Shown here one piece after another: positions 1 to 11,612 of a DNA stretch of 64,000 bases. Origin of the DNA: Fratercula arctica (Eukaryota > Chordata > Aves > Charadriiformes > Alcidae). Numbering within the stretch: position 1 is the stretch's first letter; every line of letters starts with the position of its first letter. The stretch is from positions 69,829,521 to 69,893,520 of the forward strand of contig CANTUZ010000001.1 of assembly GCA_947846985.1 (NCBI GenBank). The letters run 5' to 3'. A program made the translations under genes and the position numbers. Under the pieces are notes generated by a model, which had not been told where the DNA came from, searched no databases, and saw only the letters and a list, made by a program, of their open reading frames with translations.

Positions 1-1851
1 AAATCCCTTATGGTAGAATAGTGCAAGATGGTTTGGCCTGTAAGTGAATCGCTACTTTAATTTTTATTAGGGGATGTTGAAAGCTTCAGCCACCTTCCTG
101 TTTGATTAGATTGGCTTTGTGCATTTTGACAGCAAAACTGCTTCTTCTGGGAGATGTTGGGAATGATTTCATCACGGGTGCTTGGATTTGAGAGTAGCTT
201 TTCCCTCCTCCCAAGCAGCTAGCTTTGCAGCTGCTGTTTACACAGCACTTCACATTGCACGCTCTTAGTATGTAAAAACCCACTTAGGATTCTTTTAAAT
301 ACTTGTGAGTTTTCCTTTTTATAAATAAGATTAAATAACACTTCAAAATGAACTCTTGTTTCAAGCAGCTTTTTGTCTTTACTTTTTGAGATACAGTGCT
401 TCCTTAACTTCTTGCTTGAAGTAGATCAATAAATGATTATGTTTTGTTCCGGTTTTACCTGTGTTTTTAATTTAGTTATGATATTTCCCCCTACTATTTT
501 CTTCCAGCCTCCATTTTCAGCTCAGGGCACTTTCCAGGCTGGATGTGGTCTTACATCATTTGCAATTTGCAGATGAACATTTTCAAAATAAATTAATTTC
601 TCCTTCAGCTCATGTAAACCTTTACAGTTCACAACTTTAAATATAAGATAATATACTGGCAAAAAGAAGCATCTTCTGTATATGAATCTGAATCTTATTA
701 TTCCTTTAATAAAAATAAGTGTTGTAGGCATGATAAATATCCTTTCTTGAGCTATATGCCAGCAGCTGAAGTAAAGCCCCATCTTAGGATTTTATGTTTT
801 CTTTTACATAAAATTCTTGCAGGGTGATAGGTTTTTGAACTGATATATAGAGCACCTCTTGGTTGTGAATCGAGATTTGACTAGTTACATGAGAAGAGCT
901 CTCTTCCTTGTTTTCCCCTCGCCTGGATTTTAGTTTTTAACGCATACAGGAAAATAACTATTGATAGACTCTATGTCCCTTCTCTGGAAATGAAAAAACA
1001 AAAGATCTTTTGCTGCTTTTTCATGCTTTCCAGTCCAAACAGTACTGTAATCATTGTAAATAACAGCGCCAAAAGGTAGCCCTTTGCATCTCCCAAGGTC
1101 TGGGCAAATCATTTCATAATAGAGTCTACTTCAGAGAAAGGCAGCAAGGGGACCACAGAGGTTGAGGGTTCCCACTACTCAGACGGGGAATCCATATAGA
1201 TTGCCCCTGTTCATTACACTGTGGCAGGAGAGGGTCAAAAATACGGCGAAGACTTGGATTTTTAGTAGAGAATGGAAATGAGTATCCCCTTAAACTTCTT
1301 TACCTTTTGGAGGGGTGAAAAGCAAAATGAGTAGTGTATTAAAAGACCTGTCCCAATACAGTCTTCAAAACAGCTTGCCTTTTTGTCTTAAAATATGTCC
1401 AAGATACCAGAACAAGTTACTGATAAAGGTTCAATCTGAGCTCTAATAAAAAAAAAAAAAAAAAGGAAAAAGAAGCAGCTTTTATTTTAAATGCAGCAGA
1501 TTGATGAGAGGAACACACCACAATAAGGATGTTAATGAAGGATATTGGTAGTTATCACTGTCTGTATTCATGGTTTTGTTTTCTTAAGGAAGAGCTCTCT
1601 CTGAAGCCTTGCACAAGGAGAGGGGGAAATCCAAATACTTTACTGAAAGCTTGGACTCTTGTCAAAATGTTATCTAGGCTTGCCCACAGCTGGAATTCAG
1701 ATCAGCAGGTTTCCCCCCTGCCCCCCCGCTTCTTTTTTTTCCCCCCTCCTTATTTTACTGTAACTTTTTTTTAAGAATGCATGCTTATAAGCTCTTTCCT
1801 GAGAGGGCGGCTTCTCTGTCAGAGCGTTTGGCTGGGAGGCATGAGCTGGAA

Positions 1852-1908
1852 GGAGGGATAGGAGCAGGAGGGATAGGAGCAGGAGGGATAGGAGCGGGAG
1901 GGCTAGGC
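1852..1908 (+). repeat. 15-bp tandem repeat, nearly 4 copies
   Basis: Unit ggagggataggagca repeated from 1852; the last copy is incomplete and altered. Confidence 0.9.
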
Positions 1909-2261
1909 TCCTACCTGCAAAGCTGGGCACCCCAATTCCTGACACCCCCCCCCCCCAGCTTCCTGAGCTCTGCGTGCCGCTGAGGCTCCCTCTGCTTGCC
2001 TTTATGGGGTGGGTTTCCTGCTCCTAAGGCATAGCTGAGGTGGGTAAGGCGAAATGCAGGTGCTTGTGTTGAAATGCTAATGTGTTAAATACTGGTATTA
2101 AAGGAGAGGATGTGCCTATGGATGGAGAGAGGGGTCTGGATTGTGTCCGCTTATGAGACTGACCGACCACCAGCTTGCGCAAAACTAATCCAGTGAACAG
2201 CTATGATGGCTTTCTAATTTCTGTGTTGTGGAGGCCAAACGGCACAGAAAAAAGCAGGACA

Positions 2262-2475
2262 GTCACAGCATGGTTTGGGTTGGAAGGGGCCTTAAAGATC
2301 ATCCAGTTCCAACTCCCTGCCATGGGCAGGGACACTTCCCACTAGACCAGGCTGCTCAAAGCCCCATCCAGCCTGGCCTTGGACACTTCCAGGGAAGGGG
2401 CATCCACAGCTTCTCTGGGCAACCTGTGCCAGTGCCTCACCACGTGCATCATAAAAAAAGGTCTTCCTTATAAAA
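2262..2475 (-). mobile_element. CR1 LINE 3' fragment
   Basis: Reverse-oriented CR1 tail. On the plus strand it reads from ggtttgggttggaaggggcc through catgggcagggacacttccc to ctgtgccagtgcctcacca. It is truncated at the 5' end, as most CR1 copies are. Confidence 0.9.
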
Positions 2476-5173
2476 TAATTGAGCATGTCTGTGGTGGCAG
2501 GGTTTAAATAACGCTAGATCAGTCTCCTCAGCGTTATTTACAGCACCCACCAAAAATGAGAGAGACTTTTTTTTTAATATTGCCCCAAGTAGTGCTCTGT
2601 GTCTGAGTAATTTATGGGACTGCAGCAGCAGCTTGTGTCCCACCTTCTCAGCTGTTTTCAGGTGGAAAATGGTTGCAGGTATTTTTACTTGTAACGTGAG
2701 AATCAAAGCATTTGGCTCTTTGGCCTTCGGGGCTATAAAAATAGGCTCGGCCTGCCGGGGACTGATGGCAGAGGACTGAGATGAGCAGCTATGAGAGCCC
2801 TGCCGGGGCAGCGTGTCCACCTGGGGAAGGAGCCTGTGGGGAAGCAGGGACAAGGGGAAATAACCGGTGCCCCAGGGCTGCAGCACCGTTTCTGCCATCC
2901 CAGGAGAGCGGGTGCACGGTTCAGCTCATTTCTCTTTTCCCAGTGTGGTTTTTCCCTCCCCACGTGATGGTCTGATGCTGGAGCAAGATCTCAGCATCAC
3001 ACCCAGGGATATGGGAGTCACGGGGACCATGGGACACTGAACTCCACAGTGAAATGCCCAAACTCCCCTCGTTTCTCATGTCCAGCTTCCCTGGAGCACT
3101 GGGACTGAGGGATAATGATTAAACAATTTGTTTCAATTCATTTCTACATGCCAGATTGAAAAAAAAAAAAATCCAACAAAACCCAATTTACCTATTGGCA
3201 GTGTTTGATCTGGCAAAGTCCATGTTAGAAGTAATGTAAGGGCTCGAATGTTGCTATTTCCCTGGGTGAATGAATGCTTGGAGCATTAGGTCTTTATGCT
3301 GAAATCTAATGTTGTCTGTGCTTATCTTCAAGTGTGGTGAGCCCTTATCATTACAAAGGAAACACAGCCCTCCTACCGCCCTTGGAGGAGTCCTCCTTCA
3401 TCCGTTTTCTTACGTACTTGCCCAAATAAGTTCTGCAACTTTTTTTTTGGTGGGGGAAGCCTAATAAGAAATACTCTGTCATGGGTGCTGTATTGTATCA
3501 GAACCTGTTTATATAATTTTGCAGAATTCCGCGAAGGCAGTGTGGCTGGTATAAAGCCAAGATGAGCTGCTGTCATTAGTGGCCTTGCATAACTGACAGT
3601 GCTCTTCCCAGCAAAAATGTGGATTTTAGGGAGGCCTGAGTGAAAGTAACAACCTGTTAAACATCTGAGTTTTGAACGTCTAGAGAAATCAAAGAAAGAC
3701 CTATGAAAGACCTAGAGATGTCCCCAAACATTTACGCTGGGGGTCACCACTGGCCAGCAATAGCTTCATGCTCACTGTCCTGGGCTGAATCCTACCTTGG
3801 TGTGGCTCAAAAGCCTCCACCCTCGCCTGTGACGCCCAGTGCCTGTGGGATGAGTGGAGCTCTCTGGCTGGGCTCTGGGAAGTGAGGATGAAGACAGGAC
3901 CAAGGCGGTCCTCAGTGCATCTCAGCCCTGGTTCTCACCTTGGGTTGCGGTCACCACTTAGGGCTCCTAGGTGGTGAGGTGGTTGAGGCCATGTAGGAGC
4001 CAGCTTCGTAACCCCCCCATCCCTCTCTCAGCAGGGACATTGCTGCTATGGAGAGCTTCAGAGATGCTGCACAGAGCCAGGTGAGCAACACCTGCTATTT
4101 GGAGTGCCCTTTCGGCAGGCTGAGGTTGTCTGGGTCAGTGTGAAAACCACCTTTCCGCTGCAGCTAGACACAGAGATGGTGGGGGGCCGGGGAACGGGGA
4201 CATCCACGTGTCCCTCCCTGTGTTCTGCTGCCTGGTGGTGGGCTGCTCATTCAGCCAGATTGCTCGCCTCCTCTAGCGCGGCTAATTGCTACCGCCATGG
4301 CTATTGTGAGACTCTAATTGTTTGCAAATCATTGCGAGATGGAGGAAGCTATGTGAAGAAGTGTAATTAGGATTCAGGGCTTGGAGTGCTTCTCTTCCTC
4401 AAAGAGCCGAGATTAATTCTGCTTTATTGAAGCTGTTAGTTCAATTTCACTGTCCTAAAAAACCCACCCAACTTTATTTTTATGATCATCTGAATTGTTT
4501 GATTTGCTCTTTTCTCCCAATTCACATGCCTTAACAGCTTAGAGTGCCTCTTGCAGCTATTAACTCTCATTGTGAAACTGCATCTTCTGGGAAGCAAACT
4601 GTACTGTGAGCTCCTTCCACTTCCCGGGAAGAGCTTTCTCCTTTCGGGTATAAAGTATTGGTTTTGTCAGATTGCTGCTTTTGCTTCCCGGGCTTGTTTT
4701 TGTTTCAGTCCCCAGCTTTCTGATGGAGGAGCAGAAGTAGCAAGCAGCAGTGAGCTCCCGAGGATGAGTCCAGAGGCTTTACGCTTCGTGGCTTTGTAGT
4801 GGAGCAGGAGCCTGGCAGGATGCTGGGCTGTGGCTGAAATCATAAATCCCTCAATTTGGTGAGTTTGTCTTACAAAAATAACCTAGTCTGATTGAAAGAA
4901 AAAAAAAAAAAGGTATGAGTATTTAATACAGGGCTTTGGCATGATTTGGGTGAGCGTAGCCACCAACTGCCCTTCTGCACAGCCCTGCAGAGCAGCCACC
5001 GAGCATTCCCTGCGGCTGCGGTCCCTGGAGACTCTACAGTGCTATCAATTTTCAGACCTTCAGAAGTGCCAGGTGCCTGTGGCCGAGAGCAGCCTCAGCT
5101 TTGTAGGAGCTGAGCGTCTTGGCAAACTGGTTTGGGTCATGGTACTGTGGTGGTCCTCTGCCTGTTTCCTTGG

Positions 5174-5597
5174 AAGGGGAGTTCCTCTTCTATGAGGACA
5201 GGCTGAGAGAGTTGGGGTTGTTCAGCCTGGAGCTATAAGGCTCCAGGGAGACTTATAGCACCTTCAGTACCTAAAGGGGGCCTACAGGAAGGATGGGGAA
5301 GGACTCTCTATCAGGGAGTGTAGCAATAGTATGAGGGGTAATGGTTTTAAGCTGGAAGAGGGGACGTTTAGATTAGATACTAGGAAGAAGTTCTTTACTG
5401 TGGGGGTGGTGAGGCACTGGCACAGGTTGCCCAGGGAAGCTGTGGATGCCCCATCCCTGGAGGTCTTCAAGGCCAAGCTGGATGGGGCTTTGAGCAACCT
5501 GATCTAGTGGGAGGTGTCCCTGCCCATGGCAGGGGGGTTGGAACTAGATGATCTTTAAGGCCCCTTCCAACACCAACCATTCTATGATTCTATGATT
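5174..5597 (+). mobile_element. CR1 LINE 3' fragment
   Basis: Forward-oriented. It starts near tatgaggacaggctgagaga, contains ggttgttcagcctggag and tcagggagtgtagcaata, and ends in the typical CR1 tail ccattctatgattctatga. It is closely similar to the copy at 43900-44471. Confidence 0.95.
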
Positions 5598-8500
5598 TGG
5601 CAGGTGTTCTTAAGGCAGGCCTTGTTGCACCCCTGTCCAGCTGTGCTGGTCTCGAGTGCAATGAAGACCTCAAGTCTTTTTTTTCTGAGTAAACCAAAGA
5701 GAAGTGGAAAGGCAGTTTTCTCTCTGCTTCAAACTTCCGTAGGAGTCGATTTGCTTGTACAGTGGCTGAAGCTGTTCCCCAGGATGCTGGAGACACAGGC
5801 TGGACTCTGTCTTCTGTGTGACCCCTTTGGTTTTCGGACAGAGGGAATAAGCACTTGATTTGGGAGGTTCAAGGCTGTGGCACATGGGTGGGCTGAGGTG
5901 GCTCCTCGTGGGCATCTTACCAGCTGTCCCCCAAGTTTTAAAAGTGCCGTCAGAATTTCTTATCACCTAATTGCAGATACCGCATGTTATTGCTTCTTTG
6001 AACTACGTTGACCTTCACTCCCCGCTTTATGAGTTTATGAGTTTGTGTTAAACAAAAAATCATGTCTGTGGGTACCAGATGTCTTATTTAAAAACAAAGT
6101 AAAACTATAAGGGTAACGTTGCTCAGTATTGTGGTACCGCATACTTCCTTGTCACTTAGCTTTAGATTTAACTCTGCTTTTTTATTATTATTATTTTCTC
6201 CCCAAAAAACCAATAGCAGCTTTGGCCTTTTGCCTTTTTGTTTTATTTTTTGAGGATTTTATTAGTTCATGGGTCCCAGACTCCTAAGCAATCACTGCAA
6301 GTCTTGCAGCGTGGCTTAGCTGCTGAAGTGACCGCCCCATTTATGGGAAGGCATGTGAGTAGTTCTGAAAAATTTCCCTTTAAGGCCTTTAAAATGTGAT
6401 GGAGGTAAGCAGAAATCGTCTTTCTCTATGTAGAGTGTGCCTTAATTCATGTGCTGTTGAGCCAGGAATAATTGTTAGTGCCTTGGACTGTCTCTTGAGT
6501 ATTGTCCTAAAAGATGGAAATAATAGTTAGATTTTCAGTTCCAGTTTTTAGTTGGAGTTCAGCTTTAATCATCCACTGTCCAGTGTCCCAGAAGTTTAAA
6601 AGAATTTTTAAGATACCATGTGGATAATTAACACTGGTCCGGGAAAGGAGCCTGCATTCTTTAGTTTGAAAGATAACGCTATGTTTAGTAGAAATTGGTG
6701 TTAGATTAACTTACTGTAAACATGTTCCTTTTTCTAGATTAGTTATGAACATGACACAGGATAACTTTTAATGGGATCTTTTATCTTTCTAGGGAAGTAT
6801 AAGGAAGCGTGTTTAAAGGTGAAGAGCGGTGCACTTGTGATAGTTCATTTGAGAACCCGATCATTATGAAATACCCTTGACGACTTTTTTCTTCTCTGTG
6901 AAGAAATGCTCAACAAGTTCATTGTGCGTGATGTCCTGTTTGCGTCCCATTTGGTTACAGACTGACCTCTGTAAAAGGGAGACGCTCCCTACCTGTTGCA
7001 GAATTCGAAGTGGTGCCTTGCTAATTTTTATGCTTGAGTTTATTTGTATCTGTAATAGACACGTACATTCGATAAAAATCAATTGGCAATTAGAAGTGCA
7101 ACACTCCTGTTTTACTTTGAGGTATTCCAATTTCCAGTACTGAAGCAATAAAATATGCACAAAAGTAGATGCTTCAGTGAAATTAAAACTACCGAGTTTT
7201 CCAGATTTGTTTTATAGACTTAATTCTGAAAAAATACAGGTAGATGTTCCCTCTATCTAAAAGCCACCTTATAGCTAAAGTAATCAGATTTATTGAGAAG
7301 TATATAATTTCAGTAGAAGTGTGTCCTTTTCCACTTCTTCTGGCCTCTCCTCCATATTTGTCAGAAGTATACATTACACCTGAAACTTGCATATGAATTT
7401 TAGCCTAGAAATACTCTTTCTGCATGAAGAAACTTATACCTTCTGCGATGTTCTGTCAGCGGTATTTAGCAGAAGGCTTTGCAAGCCTACGTCTGCAACT
7501 TGCCTTAGTGCAGTTACTGTGCAGTTAACCACTTTTCTGAAATACTTCTGTGTCTTGGGAGGTCAAAAAGTGGACGAGAAGTTGGTGAAGTGGCTTCTTG
7601 AAGGGAAAGAGGTACTCTGAATTTTAAGTTCCCCAAAAAAATCCTGTCCCACGTAGAGTGAAAAACAAAAACGAAACAGAAAACGATTGGAATTTTGGGA
7701 AGGAAACCAGTGTAGCAGTCCTCTCTTTTCCCCCTCTGCTTCTGTTTGCTTTTAATTTTTGACTGTCCTGCAGGTATAAATGGTTTCACCGTTGCCTGTG
7801 ATAAAGAAGAGGTCTGCTGCATCCTGACTGAAGTTGTGCTAATGCATCAACATGCGAGCAACAGGCCCTTGATGTAATTTATATGTACCTGAGAGCCAAA
7901 GACCCTTTTATTTTGTCGGCAGACCCTATTTCAGAAGAGCCCCTTCCATGGAACAACCTTTTAGGGCATTTTATTAGAAAGGTGCTTGCTTGCAAGCTAG
8001 GTATCTTTCAAAGCGTGTTTCAAAATCAGTGTACTGTATAAAGTTTCTTGTTTGTTTGTTTGTTCACGGATTTTTGTTTATTTTTCCATACTTTGAGTGA
8101 GAAGCGCAACATAAGTGTTATGATTCGAAAGTTACCCCAAATGAGTACGAGGCAACTCACACCAGAAAAAAATTGCCTCTCGTTTTAGTAATTTTCACGC
8201 TAGTTCGCTTTCAACTAAATGATCATATTAGGCCTGGGTGTATTTATTGGTGTTGAATTCTTTTCATGCTCCCGCAAATACGGTCTGAGTAATTATCTCT
8301 CCCCCCGCCCCCCCTTGCCTCTGTTAGTCTCTCCTTTGTTTTTTGGCGCTTCAGCATCAACTTCGTGTGCAGCTGAACCACTGGAGAAGCAGAGGTGCTA
8401 AACCACAGTCCCAGGGCCCTGCCGAAGAAGGCTGCTGCTCTGTGTTTGGCAGGCTTGGCTTTAGTGGTACTTGCTTTTATGTCACCCCCACCGCTGTCCT

Positions 8501-9383
8501 CGTGTCCCTTCTGGAGCACCCTCGCCCCGGCAGAGGACAGGATGCCCATGCTCTTTTTTTCTTTTTTTTTCTTCTCTTTGGTTCTTAGTTCTGGCTCCCC
8601 TTTGTCGTCCTTAGTTAATATTTTAGCTCTGGGTAGTGATTTTTTTTCTTTGCGCAGCTGAAGGAGGGAACTTGTTCTTTTTAATGGTTGGTAAGCAAAA
8701 TGGAAATTGTAAGCAGAAGTAGACAGTGAGAAGAGGAATTGATTCTTCTGGTCAGTTATTCAGGAACAGAAAAAGGAATTAATTTTGCACGGGCTAAGAT
8801 GTAAAAGCAAGATTTTGCAGCTACTTGTGTGCTTTCATGCATTTTTTTCATGATTTCTGAAAAAAAGTATTTCACAAACCCGATGTTCATTAAGCGTTCT
8901 CTTGGGATTTTGGTAGCACTTACTATTAGTTGACTTTTTTCCATGACTTTAGTGAAATGAAAAAGAAATCTTTCTCCTAGATCTATCATCAGAGGAAAAC
9001 ACGCACAGCGCTTCATAAGTTTCTTCTTCTGTTTCTTTCTTGTAATGTCTCAAGTCTTTTGAAATTTGAAAGTTAAACCCTACTTCTGTTCCCTGCATCA
9101 TTTGATGCTACTTACTGGCTTTAATCCAGCTGCTTTGAAGACTGCACACTGAAGTTGACGCTCTGTTTCCTATGAGGACGGATAATTTGCTGCCTTTTTA
9201 ACTGGGATGAATTTTTGTGTCTTTTTCTTGCAGTTGCAGGACAGCAGTGAGCATTTTCTGATACTATACGTAATACTGGTCTCCAAATGCATGTCTCCAT
9301 TTTAAACAGATGTGTGTAATACCTTGACATGTGTTTAGCTGAGAAGCAAACTGGTGACAAATAATATCTCACTGTACAGTTTT

Positions 9384-9834
9384 CACAGAATCACAGAACC
9401 ACAGCATGGTAGGGGTTGGAAGGGATCTCTGGAGATCATCTAGTCCAACCCCCCCTGCCAGAGCAGGGTCACCTACAGCAGGTTGCACAGGAACGCGTCC
9501 AGGCGGGTTTTGAATGTCTCCAGAGACGGAGACTCCACCACCTCTCTGGGCAGCCTGTTCCAGTGCTCTGCCACCCTCAGGGTAAAGAAGTTCCTCCTCA
9601 TGTTTAGGTGGAACTTCCTACGCTCAAGTTTGTGCCCGTTACCTCTTGTCGTGTCACTGGGCACAACTGAAAAGAGCCTGGCCCCATCCTCCTGACACCC
9701 ACCCTTTGAGTATTTATAAGTGTTGATAAGGTCCCCCTTCAGCCGTCTTTTTTCCAGACTGAAGAGACCCAAATCCCTCAGCCTTTCTTCATAAGAGAGG
9801 TGTTCCAGTCCCCTCATCATCTTGGTAGCCATAC
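9384..9834 (-). mobile_element. CR1 LINE 3' fragment
   Basis: Reverse-oriented. Its tail is at the left (cacagaatcacagaaccaca) and its 5' end near ttcataagagaggtgttcca. A 119-residue degraded frame on the minus strand ([20 protein letters not shown]) is the CR1 ORF2 C-terminus. It belongs to the same subgroup as 39575-39974. Confidence 0.95.
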
Positions 9835-10364
9835 TGTGTCAAATTTCTACTTGGCTTTGAAAGCATCATCAACCGTGTGTGTGAACGCAAGGAGGAAGTA
9901 CTTGATGTAATTTTCTTCACCCTCAGAAGGTTTTTGATGCTGTTCCATGTGAGCTTCTTACACCTTCTAGACCAGAAAGTGGTTACACTGCTGCTTTGTT
10001 GTGCTGTGCTCAAATTAATTAGCCGTGGTTTGTTGTCCAAGAGAGAAGGCATTTCAGATGAGGACTTTGTAGGTCTCATTTAATTGTTTCCATTAATCAC
10101 TTAGGTGATGGGCTGGAGAATGCAATTATAAAAACTGCATGTGGTGCCAAGGGCTGGCAAAACTTTTGGAGGCTGAGAAATAGTTCCTTTTATGTTGGTT
10201 TAGTGGCGAAGGAACAAAAATACAGCAGGTTGGAAAAATTAAATGTCCAAAGGGAAAATGTAGTATTACTGAAAACTTCCTGGGTACTCCAGTGGCTTAA
10301 GCAAACATGGTGAAGCTGTTCCTGGCTGTCTGCCATCCCTCTCCATAGGAGGTGTGTCTCTGCA

Positions 10365-10418
10365 GGATATAAAGTATAGGGGAATTGGATATAAAGTATA
10401 GGGGAATTGGATATAAAG
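10365..10418 (+). repeat. 22-bp tandem repeat, about 2.5 copies
   Basis: Copies at 10365-10386 and 10387-10408 are identical, with a partial third at 10409-10418. Each begins ggatataaag and holds taggggaatt or its start. Confidence 0.95.
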
Positions 10419-11039
10419 CTACTCCTGAATTGCTGTTTGTAGGTGACATAAAACAATTCTGAGTTACTTTAATATGCCAGACTGCAAGTCATGGCATTTG
10501 AGTAACTTTTTCATGGATAGCTTGGTTATCCTGCCTGCTGGGGGGAGGTAATGGGAAAGGCCAGCAGCTCTAGCTGGCCTCCAGACTGGAAAGTCTTTTT
10601 TGGGGGCAGCAATTGCTCCGGCTCTCCAAAATGAGTTTGCCTGTATTTATGTCAGGTGCCGATTTACAGCGGGATAGTGCTGCAAGCTTTCTTGGATACG
10701 GTGGTGTCCACAAAAGATACGGGAGGTGATTTTCTGCTCTTCTTACGGCTGAGACCTTGCTGGTAGTGAGCATCATGTCCGGTTTGGAGAGTTAAAGATT
10801 GGCTGGGGAGACTCCAATTTAAGCTCAAGAATAATGAGCTGTTTGAAAAATATGACCCATAAGGACGAGATGAGGCGATTGGGGTTTCTTTAGAAAAAGA
10901 GAAGTCATTAAAAGGTCGGCAACTATGATGATACTTTTTCAGTATTAACATCAGAAATGCCTGTGGCCAGTTACTCTCTGTGTTCTGGGAAGCAGGATTA
11001 ATTTCCAGAAAGAAATTTAAGATTGTGGTGTTTGACATG

Positions 11040-11067
11040 CTTGTTTGTTTGTTTGTTTGTTTGTTTT
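11040..11067 (+). repeat. TTTG microsatellite
   Basis: Seven or so uninterrupted tttg/gttt units before exon 2. A shorter run lies near 8044-8064. Confidence 0.9.
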
Positions 11068-11501
11068 GCTGTAAAAATACTTAATTAAAATAGTGGAAGA
11101 GACTAGGTGGGGAAGTTGTCGCATCTTGGTTGTGGGAGGTTTTGAAGAACAGGTTAGACAAACACCACTTACAGCTTAGGTGTATTTACCCAGCGTCGGA
11201 GCGGGGCTGGAACAGTAACTTCCCAAGGTGCCCTCAGGTCTTTCCACTTCAATTCTGTGATTATATACATATATATGAGGCAAAACCAGAAATGCAAAGA
11301 ACTCGATACACCTTTGATCTTCTAATCTGGTTTGCCTTTTGCATTTTGAGCATCTGTAAATTGCAGTGTAAAATGCGGGAAGAATTGTTATCGTTGCATT
11401 CTGTATTTTAATTTTGTGGCTTTAGATGTGAAAAGACTTGCAGGCTTACAGAAGTGAAAGCGGGCGCTAATTCTCTTTTCCCCCCCTTTTTTTTTTTGCA
11501 G

Positions 11502-11612
11502 GTCGTTTGGTCGGTGCCCTGGATGCCGTGTTAGATTCTAACGCACGCGTTGCTCCCTTTCGAATTTTACTCCAAGTTCCAGGCTCACAGGTTTACTCTG
11601 CCATTGCATGTG
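11502..11612 (+). CDS. TBC1D8: TBC1D8 exon 2
   Basis: The acceptor is a long C/T tract ending gcag; the donor is gtgagt. The exon starts with two bases of a split codon, encodes [13 protein letters not shown] through YSAIACG, and ends one base into the Gly codon finished by exon 3. This is the N-terminal region before the first GRAM domain. Confidence 0.94.

Larger units (their letters stand above)
1..11501 (+). other. TBC1D8: TBC1D8 intron 1 (3' part), non-coding
   Basis: No exon with flanking splice sites and no CpG-rich promoter is visible here. The first coding exon, which should encode a short N-terminal stretch ending one base before 11502, must lie upstream of the window. The stretch holds three CR1 copies (2262-2475, 5174-5597, 9384-9834), a 15-bp tandem repeat at 1852-1908, a 22-bp tandem repeat at 10365-10418, TTTG runs near 8044 and 11040, and poly-A or poly-T tracts. 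The open frames here are short and look like chance frames. That this is intron rather than upstream flank is inferred from the phase of exon 2, which begins with the last two bases of a split codon. Confidence 0.75.

Noticed and set aside
1697..1945. Leu-rich 82-residue frame resembling a signal peptide
   Set aside because: It is produced by the 15-bp tandem repeat at 1852-1908 and has no other support.
9473..9832. 119-residue minus-strand frame resembling a protein-coding gene
   Set aside because: It is the decayed C-terminus of CR1 ORF2; near-identical text appears at 39557-39892 on the other strand.
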